22,389 nucleotides of DNA from Anaeromyces robustus (lineage: Eukaryota > Neocallimastigomycota > Neocallimastigomycetes > Neocallimastigales > Neocallimastigaceae), in contig MCFG01000082.1 of NCBI GenBank assembly GCA_002104895.1, positions 175,001 through 197,389 of the forward strand, written 5' to 3'. Positions 8,935 to 20,136 of this stretch are shown piece after piece (the stretch's first letter is position 1; each line of letters begins with the position of its first letter). The notes under the pieces were generated by a model. That model saw nothing but the letters and a program-made list of their open reading frames with translations. It ran no database searches and was not told the origin of the DNA. A program made the position numbers and the translations under genes.

Positions 8935-9275
8935 CAACTTTATTGAATTTAATATAAGGTAAGAAAGGAATAAGAATATAAAGCCAAAAGTATATATATG
9001 AAATTCTCTTAAAAAACTAAATAATATATATATATATATACGATATGTATCACATATTTTTATGGTATATATCACATATTTTTACGATATATGAGTGAAT
9101 AGATGAGAGTTAATTATTATTCATTTAATTTTCAAATATAACAAAAACAACAACAACAAAAAAAAAAAAGAAAAAAGATTATATTAATTAAAGAACACTA
9201 AATAACTAAATAAAAATGAAAAACAATATAATATAATAATATAATAACAATATATAATAACAATATAATATTATT

Positions 9276-9337
9276 ATTTATTATATTTATTATATTTACT
9301 TATTTATTTATTTATTTATTTATTATATTTATTATAT

Positions 9338-9396
<59 letters not shown>

Positions 9397-9402
9397 TTAT
9401 AT

Positions 9403-9453
<51 letters not shown>

Positions 9454-9459
9454 TTATAT

Positions 9460-9490
<31 letters not shown>

Positions 9491-9496
9491 TTATAT

Positions 9497-9535
<39 letters not shown>

Positions 9536-9540
9536 GTTAT
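9276..9540. repeat. TTTA tetranucleotide array with a higher-order pattern
   Basis: About 265 bp of TTTA repeats broken at intervals by TTATATTTA spacers (near 9282, 9322, 9397, 9453 and 9491). Blocks of uneven length sit between near-identical spacers, which suggests that block-plus-spacer units were duplicated and not only single tetranucleotides. Confidence 0.92.
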
Positions 9541-10060
9541 TTAATATATATTTTATTTTATTTTTATTTTTATAAGGTATGTATTATTAATTAATTTTTA
9601 TATTCATTATTATTTTATTATTTATTAATTAATTATTACTTTATGAAAAAAATATAAAAAAAAGACTTTTTTTCTCTTTATATATATATATATATTTTTT
9701 TTTTGATTATTTTAATATTTTTTATTTATTTTATTTTATTTTATAATTATATTAAATACCAAAATATTATTATTTAAAAAGATAATTTATTATTATTTAT
9801 TATTTATTATTTATTATTAATATATAATATGAATATTAGAATATAATAGAATAGAATAAAAAAAAAAAAGAAAAAAAAAAGAAAATTATTTACTAATTTT
9901 TTTTTTTTTTTTTTTTTTTTTTTACCTTTTCCTTTTCTTTCTTTTCTTTCTTTTCTTCTTTTCTTCTTCTTCTTATTTTTTTTTCATAATCTTTCATTAT
10001 TAAATATAATTATTCTTTTAACTTGAAATTTTAAAGAACAAAAATAAATAATATGAAAAG

Positions 10061-10091
<31 letters not shown>

Positions 10092-10986
10092 AAAAAGAAA
10101 AAAAAATATAATAATAAAAAGAAAAAAGAGAGAGTATTTAAAAATAAAATAATAATTAATTATTATTACAAAATATTTTTTTTTTTTTAAAAAAAAAAAA
10201 AGAACTAAATTTGTGTATGTCTTTAAATAAATTTATATATATTATTATTATTATTATATTATATTAATGTTTATTATAAATAATTAAAATTAATGAAAAA
10301 AAATAAAATAAAATATATAAATAATTACTTTATATATAATGCTTCTATTTTGTAAAAAAAAATTGTAAAAAAATTGTAAAAAAAAATGTAAAAAATAAAA
10401 AAAAAAAAAAAAAAAGAGAAAAAGCAAAAAAAAAAAAAAAAAAAGGAAATTAAATATTAAAAAGTTGTGTATTAATTAATATTTTTTTTTTTTTTTGCTT
10501 TTGTTTTTTGTTTTTTTTTTTTTTAAATGATAGATAATTATGTTGTATTAATAAAAAAAAATGATTATTTCTTCTATCCGTTTTGTTAATGGATTCTTAA
10601 TTTCTTTTTGTTTAATTTTTTTTTTATAATATTAATTTTCATTTTCTTAATATTTTTTTTTATCATAGAACGTATTTTGTTTTGCTTTTTTTGCTTTTAT
10701 TTTTTTTTTTTTTGCTTTTTTTTTTTAAAAAAAATGATTTAAAAAAATATAATATTAAAAAAATTTTTTTATAAATAAAATAAATAATATTATTTTGATT
10801 TCTGTTTCTATATAATTTGCTTTTTTTTTTTTTACTGTATATATTGTTTTGCTTTTTTTTTTTTTTAAATAATGTTTCTTTGATTAAGATGTGAATAATA
10901 AAAATAATATTATTATTTTATTTATCTTGGTGAATAATTTTAATATATAAATATTAAAAAAAAAAATTTTTTTATGTTAATCATTT

Positions 10987-11020
<34 letters not shown>

Positions 11021-11130
11021 ATTTATTTGACTTTTTCTAATTAATTTCTTTTTCTTTTTCTTTTTTTTTTTTCTTTTTTTCTTTTTTTTCTTTTTTTTTT
11101 TTTTTTTTTTACTTTTTTTTTTTGATTATA

Positions 11131-11250
11131 GATTGATGTATATATGTATATATGTGTTGTTTGTATATGTGTGTATGTTGTTTGTATTTGTTTGTTTGTG
11201 TATGAGTGTGATTGTGAGTGAGTGTAAGTGTGTGTGTATGTTTATTATTA
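11131..11250. repeat. TG-rich (CA-rich on the gene strand) stretch downstream of the glycosyltransferase
   Basis: About 120 bp rich in GTGT, TTGTTTG and GAGTG units, almost without C on the plus strand. On the minus strand, the sense strand of the gene ending at 11358, it is a CA-rich tract beginning about 110 bp after the stop codon. It would fall in the 3' untranslated region if transcription runs that far. CA-rich 3' UTR elements can bind RNA-binding proteins, but a role here is inference. Confidence 0.75.
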
Positions 11251-11357
11251 TTATTAATATTATTTTATAAAATTGTTTTTTTTTTTTTATTATTATTTTT
11301 ATTCTTTTAATTTTTTATACAATTGTTTTTCGTTTTTCGTTTTTTTGCTTTTTGTCT

Positions 11358-14300
11358 CTAAACATTCTTATATAAATAACCTAACCATAATATTTGTTCA
11401 TGTTGACGCCAATATTTTGCAATAGAGAAGGTATCAATAGTTCTTTGTCTTAATAATAAACCAAGTTTACGTCTTTTTTCTTTAATAATTGGATCACACA
11501 TTCTTGATTCTACTAATTGTGGACCTCTAGCTAATAAATCTTCTAAACGAATTAATGGAGCATTTGGATCAATTAATTGTTCTAATCCATCGGTCATGGT
11601 TAATACTCTTAATTGACCAAGAGCTAATTGTCTTGCCTTTTGTGGTGGTACAATAGCACCGAAAACAGTTCCAGTTTCAAGATTAGATATAACTTCACGT
11701 GAACCACCAACATCTGTACATACTACTGGTAAACCACATAAACCGGCTTCACCAAGAGCTAATGGTAAACCTTCGGTAATAGAAGAATTAACAAAGACCC
11801 AACCTGATGGAAGTACATTAGATGGATTACCAATACCTTGTAAAATAACATTATTTTGAAGATTAAGAGAATTAATAAGATTTTGGGATTCAACAGCATA
11901 AGCAGCATCCTTTTCTTTACTACCATAAATATGAAGTGTATAATTATCTATATGGAAATCATTAACAATAACATTAGCTGCTTGAATAGCATTATGAATA
12001 TCTTTAACAGGACTAATATGAGATAACATAATAGCTAATGGTTGTTGATTTTCTAAATCTGGTTTTGGATTGAAACGAGCGACATTCATACCATTAACAA
12101 CTGGATAAATATTACGAGATATACGTTGTCTTTCAGAATCATCTCCATATTTACCACCACCAAGCCATTGTTCCCATGTAACATTTTGAATACTAGTACA
12201 TGGAGTAATATAATCGGCACGAGAATAAACTAATCTAGAAACTAAACGAGTTAAACCGACAAAACCAATTTGTACAAATTTTGGCATATCATCCGAGGAA
12301 CATAAACCAAATAAACGTTCACGCCATAAAATACCGTGATCCCAAACAATTAAAGTAGAACCATGAATAGCTTTAGCAATAACACCAAGAATAGCTTGAA
12401 TACCATGATGAGAAGCATGAACTACTGGAACTTTATCTAATTTAGCAGAAAGTGGGAATAATAAACGATTAATAAGTGAGAAAAGCATATCAATTTCTTT
12501 AAGGGTTGGCATTTCAATATCAATTAATTTTCCTTCTCTTAATTTTTGTTCAGAACATTCTAACCAAGTTAAAATCCAGGTACGTTGAGTAACTACATGG
12601 TTCCAACTAATGGTCCAATCACATTTTTGGAAGTAAAGATATAAATCTACAAATAATTCTTCATATTCTTGTAATTTATCATTTGTTAATTCATCATCCA
12701 TACAAGCATAAATTAATTGATAAATAATTGGTGAGAAAATATTGGTAACAATATCATCTTTAGTATGCATCTTCTTACGACATAAAGCACGATAATCTAA
12801 CTTTCTATAAATATTTTCATCTGGTGAGGCAAAATCAACATCCCAAAGTGGTAAATAGGTAATAGAAGCAATATTTCTTTCAATTTGGTAATCACGTTGA
12901 ACAGCTTCGGCGGAACCAATTTCAACAAGAGCATGCCAACGAATATGTTCTAAATAATCAATAAGATCTCTTCTACAACTACCGACACCACCACCACCAG
13001 TTGGCCAGGTACCACTATCAAGATTCATAACAGAAAGGATAGTATCATCTTGTTCTGTTTCAGATTGACGACCAACTTCTGTACCATCACCACCAGTACC
13101 TAAAATTTCTAAATCGGAATATTTCAAATGCATATTGGTACGAGTGGTTGGACGATCGGTAACGACTAAAATAACATCCAAAATATGTTTAACTTTAGTT
13201 AAAGATTCTACAGCTTTTTCCTTATTACCACGATCTCTATAGTTCCAATATTTCTTAAGGACAACTTCTTCACGAAGAAGATGTTCATCTAAATTACGGG
13301 CAAATACACCTTCAATCTTATTAGCACGCCAGTAAGTCCATAATTCTTGACGACGAAGAGAAGTCGAATATTTAGCACTAAAGTAGGAAATACATTTAAC
13401 CTTGTTATGTGAGAACCAATCTTTTCTAGAGTTTAAGCCATGAGTAAGTACTTCATTATTAGCGTAGAAGGATGGGGATGGAATATTGGTAAGAATCTTT
13501 AATGGATCATTAGCAACTTCATAAGGGGTTTCGACTTGTACATAATTATTAGTAACTTCAGAATAAAGGACAGTATTGGTCTTAGTATTTTGTGGATGAG
13601 AATAATCAAAGGTAGTAATATAGACAACATTTGGATTATTTAAACGACGGAATTCAATTCTTGAGAATTTTGGATCTTCATTCAAGGTTGGATTTTCAAT
13701 CTTATAACCAGTAGCATAGAAAGTTACCATGGACCAATTCAATTGAGTACATTTATACGAAATATATTTAGGAATTGGATGAGTGACATTATTATTAGAG
13801 GCCTTTTCATAAACATAAGTAGCATAGACATCAATATTTTCACCGGTTTTTTCTTGTTTAACTCTTAAAATAACGGTAGAAATACGATGATTTTCACCTT
13901 GATCATAAAAGATTCTCTTCTTAAGGTATTTTTGATTTTGAGCATGATCATCAGAAAGTTTAATATCTTTTTCAACGTAATAAGCTTCCATTGGGAATTG
14001 TTGATCATAGTTTTGATAAACATAAACTTTAGTTTGAGCAATATTACCTTCCTTATCAATATCTTGTTCATAAAGAAGTTGTTTATTCTTTTGATTGAAA
14101 TAACCTTTACTTACTGGAACTTCAGTACCAGTAGGTCTCCAAGTTGGTGGTTTTGGACCAGTGTAACGATTAGCAATCATATAACCATCTCTATATTCCA
14201 TAATACTAACAATGGTTTCAGTACCAGAATTGTAGGAATCAATTCTTTGAAGTTGACCACCACTGTAAAAGTGAGTACGGAATAAACCTTCCTTCATTTG

Positions 14301-17300
14301 TCTCATTAAATTAATAGTTTCCGTCTTATGATTAAGATAAAGATTCTTGGTAATATTCCATGAAAGTTTACGAGAAATTTTATAGATAAGAATAAGAATT
14401 GGTTTAACAAAGAATAAAATCTTAATACTACTTAATTCTCTACCGAATCTTGGATCCCCTGTTAAAGCAAGGAAGAATAATAATTCATATTCCTTCAAAT
14501 GAATCGATATATTTTCAAAGAAGGTTGGTTTTTCATTTTCAATATCACGTTGTGAACGTCTCATAGTAGTATTTCTCATGGTATTAGCATTAACCTTTGT
14601 CTTGAAAGGTTGAAGAGTTTTGAAACTAATAATAAAGGAATATCTAGTCTTTTTCTTTTGAACTTGGTTTCTTTCACCACCAATCTTAAAGGTATTAAGA
14701 TCCAAGTTTTGAAGAATAAGACGTGAATTAAAGATAGAAATAATACTCATAGCAACAAGTTCACGAATATCGGATCCTTGATTATTATACTTATGAATAG
14801 TAGCCATTAAGTTTTGTGGAATATTATTTAAGAAAGTATTAATCTTTGTAATGTTAAAGCGATAAGAATTCATATCAAATTCAGACATAACTCTTTCTAG
14901 ATCGGATATCCAACGAATAAGCCATACACGAGATTCACGAGTAAGTCTTGGCCATTCAACATCAATCTTAATATCAAAGAGACCCTTTTGAAGAGTCATA
15001 TTATCTGTATTGTAATAAATTTGTCTCATTTCATAATCGGTAATGTTTTTAATTTGATATTCATATCTAGGTGGTAATTCTTTTAAAACCTTATCGGCAG
15101 GACAACAAAGATATTCACAAACACAAGCACCAGCATGAGTATAACCAAAGACTTGTTCACAAAATTCATGGACAATACAACCACAAATCCAAGTAGCGAC
15201 TTCATCATTAATAACATCAGATACAATACCCATAGTTTGTTTTTCAAAAGTATAAACTTCTAAAATATTATTTTCATTCATCCTTGAAACGGCAGTATAA
15301 CGATGACCAGCAATATCGAAAAGTTGTTCTGGTAAGAAGAAAACTTGAATCTTACCATTAGATAAATCATGAATAATAGTAGAAAGAATTTGTCTACCTT
15401 TAGGGAAAGCTAATCTCATAATATGATTATCTGGTAAATAAGAAAATTGTTCCAAGAAATAGTTCATCTTATTAAAGATTTGTTGATGGGATTGTGAAGA
15501 AAGAGGTATTTTAGTTTTAGGAGCTTTAATTTGACAGAAAGTATTAAGGGTTTTAATAGCTAAGGAATCATGGGAATCATTAATGAAACGTTGACCAGAA
15601 GAAGCTAAATGTGGTGAAAGTGTTGTTGTATAGTGAACATTACTGAAAGTTTCTCTAAAGTATAAAACAATACAAGTTATACCGAATAACCAACCACCAA
15701 TAGTAGTAGAACTAGCAACAAACCATTTTAATCCAAAGATTTTTTCCAAGGTAACAGCAAGACCTACAGCGAATATAACAATAAAGACAATAATCTTATT
15801 CAATAAAACTTCTGTATCTTGAGATTTAAAGAAAAGTTTATGGAAAAGACCAACCAAGAAACCAACAAAACCAAAGCAGGATAATAAAAATATAATTACC
15901 GAATTAATATCTTTAACATAGAAATAGAAGAAGATACATGTAATAACACACATAACAATGAACATAAGAGATAAGAATTTAATTAATTCAGAATGATAAA
16001 TCTTTCTATTATTATCTTTAAATGATGCAAACATTTCTCTTCCTTTATGCGTATTCATACGTACTTGAATAATATTTTTACTTTCATATTTCAATAAAGC
16101 GGTTAAAGTTAATTCAAGGAAACCAGAAGTAATTAACATAAATAATGTACCAAATAAAGTAGCATCAATATAACTATTATTTTTATTATCTTTAACATAG
16201 ATCATAGGAGTACCAGTCATGAAAAGCATAGCCCATTTATCAATGAAAATAAAGATGAAATAGAAGAAACCATAATAAATAGCAGAACTTTCAAATTGGA
16301 ATAATAAATCACCACGATTTAATTTTTCAATTTGATATTTTTTCTTTAAATCAATAATACCTCCTTTTACCATAGTATCCCATTGATTACTATACTTTTC
16401 TGGATAAACAGTTGTACCTGTACGAAGGAAGAACCATTGCATTAATTCCATTTCCCAACGTTCTTGACTAACACGTTGTTTAATAATACTTGGTTGAGAT
16501 TTAAATGTTGGTGAATTAATAGAATTCTTTACTTCTTTCATATAGTATTGACGAGCAGCTCTGTTCCATAAAAGAATACGTTTATCATAAACATCTTGTG
16601 GTTCTCCTGGGAATGGTTGAGGTCTTGGATGATTAGTTTCAAAAAGATCTTGAATTTCCTATAAAAAAAAAAAAAAGAATTAAAAAAAAATAATATAAAA
16701 GATTAATATAAAAAAAAAGTAAAAAATAAATAAATAAAGTTAAAAAGAAAAAAATAAAGAAAGAAAAATTGAATGAAAAAAATGAAAAAAAAAGTAAAAT
16801 AAATAAATAATTAAATAAAAAAATAAATAAAAAAATAAATAAATATATATATATATATATATTTACCTCTTCAGATGGAATCTTTAATTTATAAGGCCAA
16901 TCCATATAATCATGAGCAATACGTTTAAATTTCAAAACCATATAAATTACTGAACAAATAAAACCAACATCATAAATAGTCCAAACAATATTAGAATACT
17001 TTTCACCTTCAAAAGCAAACTTGGCAGCCAACATTGGAATTAAAAGAATACATACACCAATAATAGCTGATCTTGGACCTTCACACTTTAAGAAGAATAA
17101 TTCTGGATTCTTTATAGAGGAAAGAATAGAGAAGAAACACATATAAAGTGAGAAACCCATACAATAAAAGAAGGTCAATGGAATGGCAAAATAATTGAAA
17201 CCGGAAAGGAACAAATTCACAATAGAAAGTATAATAGAAACAATGGTAAAGATAATTAAAGCAGAAGATAATCTTTTAGAGAAGGCTTCTAACATTAATG

Positions 17301-20136
17301 GCATAGATTTATTGAAGAAATAGTAAGTACATGTCTTAGAAATAGAATTAATAATGGAACCAATAATTGGGAAAATAATAAGGAAAATAAAACTGACACA
17401 TCTTCTTGATTCTGTATCTAATTTTTCACTAACGAAAATACCTGAACCAGCATATTTGACTAAAATTAAATCGACCAAAACAGGATAAACAAAAATGAAA
17501 GCATTGGCAATAGTTCTTGCCTTATGATCCGTTTCGGTATAGGCTTGGGTTAATTGATTTTCATAACTATTCAAAGGTATACGTTTACCACGTGATCTCA
17601 GAAGGGCATGCATAGCCTTGGATAATTGATGACTATTCAAATCATACAAGAAATTCATATTTTGATGAGTTGTGGTCATTTCCATACCTACAGCAACTTG
17701 ATCAGCATCTTGAAGATAGAGTGAATTAATATCTAATAAGGCAGAATATAAATTCATCCATGCTACACGACGACATGCCTTCCAAAATGCAAAGAATAAA
17801 TAACAAAGACATACCGAATAAGGTGAGTCGGATTTAAAGTATTTATTAACAACCACACGATTAATACATCTACAATATTCATTCATAAGATCTGGTCCTA
17901 ATGGATCTAAGGTAGCCCAGGCAACAAATTGGGATAATTCTTCTTCAAAATCGTTGGATGGAAGGAAACCTTGGTAGGTAGCTTCAATTAAACGATCTTG
18001 ATAATTTTGTTTTTTAATTAATAAATAATTACAATATTGTTTGACATATTTGGCAATTTCTACAGCATAAACAGTTTCATGTTTATTGGTACTTCCTACC
18101 TTACTATGTTCAATAGTATCAATGACCTTTTGTGTTCTTCTTACCAAATCAATTTTTTCAGAATAATCTAAATTATTTAATTGCCAAACGATTCTTTCTG
18201 AAATTGGAAGTTTACATTTCTTTTGAGTTTGACCTACAACAGCAGATTCCATGATAACACATTGTTGAGTAGAGAAGACATACTTTTGTTTACAATAGAT
18301 ATGAAGTACAGCTTCAAGAATACTTGGAGCAGTTTCAGAAACAAAAATATAAAGAACATTAGGTTCTTCTTGAACTTCACCACCAATAGCAATAACAGGT
18401 TTGTATGGTAATGGACTTTCTTCTTTAAGACAAAGTGAATTACTAGTTACTGTTAATACTTCAACCTTATTATTTAATAAGTCATCTTTTAATTGTTGGA
18501 AAATGGATACAATACTCTTATCCTTGAAGACTGAATTTTCTAAATAACGAATACAACGAGAAGGTTTTTCAATCATTTCATCCAATGTTTCAATCATATT
18601 AGTGAAAGCTGGTGTATATTCATTGGAAGGAACATCGATAGAGTAACGTACTGGACTAAGTAACTTTTTAGTCAAAAGTTTAAATAATACCTTAGCAATG
18701 GTCATATTAATTTCATTGGTTCTTTTAACATCATAGCTAATACCAAGATTATTCATACTTGTTACTCTAACAATATTATAATTCTTTTCTTTTTCTACTA
18801 CTGGCTTATTCTTTCTATTTTTAAAACTAACAGAGTGATGAATTCTTAAACTACCACCATAACTAAAGTCATCTCTGGTCATTCTTGGATTTAAAAGTGT
18901 TGGTTTCTTAACCAACATATCTCCATATTCATTTTGGGTAGCTTTTTGTAATTCTGCAATTAAAGGAATTTTTGGTGGAATAGGTTTAGAATAAATGGTA
19001 TCATAGAAATCTTCTTTTTTTATTTTACTTATTCCAGAAAATCTATCAGCAATGTGAGGTGGGAAATTAACAGTTTCTAATACTTTTTCCCATACCTCTG
19101 GTGTAATATTATATTCATAAGGATCTAACTTAAGAACAAGACCTTCAATTGACTTTTTGGTATCTCTTATGGCTTCAGAATTTACATATTCAAAAACGTT
19201 ATCATCAGCAATATTAAGATAAGGTAATGGTCTAACATCTTTTGGGTCATCCATTTCAATACTATGAACTACATTACCAAGGAAATTTTTAGTATCTAAC
19301 CATTGAATAATTTTATGCATGAAAATATATTCTTTATGATTACCAACGAAAGGAGGAAGAATTTCTATATCAAAAACCATGAAATCAGCTTTATTATTAA
19401 TTTCATTTTTTAATTCATTAAGATAATCCACGTATCCAGCCGTTGGAAGATCATGTCTTGTTTTTTGAGTACCATCTGGGAAAAAGATAGAACTTTTAAG
19501 GAAAACACCATCAATAGTATCTCTTACTTTCTTAAATACATCTAATTGATCAACATCTGAAATAAGAATAACATTTTGGAAATATTCACGAACATTAGTA
19601 AGGAATTCAACACATTCATCTTCTGAACAAATTGTTCTTAATTCAGGTAAACCAAAAATGGCAATACCATCTGGTTTAATATTGAAATCTTTTACAATTG
19701 GTTTCAAATTATGTTTAATAAGTTTAGCAAAACTACTTGGTTTAGTATATTTTTTAATATATCTTGAAATATCAATAAAACCCAAAATCATTTTAACACC
19801 ACGGAATATAAATAAATCTGACTCACGATTATATATACCAAGATTATTTTTATTTGTATCAAAGATAAGAGGTGAATTTTGATATGAACTATAAGGTGAA
19901 TTATTGTAATAAGAACCTTCTTTTGAAGAAGTAAATGATTTTGCATCATTACCAAAATTACTAAGTGCTGTATTAGTTAATTTATCAATAGGTACCATAA
20001 GAATATCAACAGCCGTTCTTGGACTCCAAGTAATTTGATTTACAGGTCCATTATATATAGCAAAAGTTTTAAAGTTTTTAAAATTAAATTTAGCCTTATT
20101 ATAGGCTATAATTTTATTTGACTTTTTATTTTCCAT
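11358..20136 (-). CDS. Giant multi-pass membrane glycosyltransferase (GT4/PelF-like), two exons
   Basis: Exon 1 is 20136-16867 (1090 codons) and exon 2 is 16658-11358 (1766 codons plus TAG). They join in phase 0 to give about 2856 residues. Order: an N-terminal soluble region of unknown fold (about 1-860); two groups of hydrophobic segments (about 870-1070 and 1215-1425, some 11 in all); a Cys/His-rich patch (about 1579-1608); a charged, beta-rich middle; then a C-terminal glycosyltransferase (about 2230-2856). That last domain has a glycine run GGGGVG (about 2310) like the acceptor-side loop of PelF-type enzymes (DUF3492), VVHASHHG, the donor-domain start SHISPVKD, and the EX7E motif EGLPLALGE (2719-2727) of retaining GT4 enzymes. 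It probably makes or exports a cell-surface polysaccharide at a membrane; substrate unknown. The ATG follows an A-rich leader. The sequence before the internal Met at 16541 is coding, so that Met is not the start. Confidence 0.8.
16659..16866 (-). other. Spliceosomal intron (208 bp) in the glycosyltransferase gene
   Basis: On the minus strand exon 1 ends ...CCATCTGAAGAG and the intron starts GTAAAT. The intron ends with a long pyrimidine tract and TATAG, and exon 2 resumes with GAAATTCAAGATC. The split is phase 0 and both sides read as ordinary protein, whereas the intron is virtually A/T only with TTTA and poly-T tracts. Reading through it yields about 75 residues of Phe/Ile/Leu/Tyr. Exon 2 supplies 39 coding residues before the Met at 16541. 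The intron falls between the two hydrophobic clusters. Confidence 0.9.

Larger units (their letters stand above)
8935..11357. other. Intergenic region with no gene seen
   Basis: Low-complexity DNA between the helicase unit and the stop of the glycosyltransferase gene. Contents in order: a small direct repeat TATCACATATTTTTA (two variants at about 9048-9090), a long TTTA array (9276-9540), pyrimidine/purine tracts and poly-A or poly-T runs (9830-10480), repeated TTTGCTTT motifs (10490-10860), long T/C tracts (10980-11120), and a TG-rich stretch (11131-11250). No open frame here has protein-like composition on either strand. Confidence 0.75.

Noticed and set aside
13865-14285. Two open frames (13865-14071 minus, 13887-14285 plus) inside the glycosyltransferase gene
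   Set aside because: Both overlap well-supported coding sequence in another frame or strand and have no recognisable content.
16639-16866. Hydrophobic C-terminal tail on the exon 1 frame
   Set aside because: It is intron read-through: A/T-only DNA after a clear GT donor, giving Phe/Ile/Leu runs, with the protein continuing after a clear AG acceptor.
18223-19882. Plus-strand open frames at 18223-18411 and 19658-19882
   Set aside because: Antisense shadows of exon 1 of the glycosyltransferase gene.
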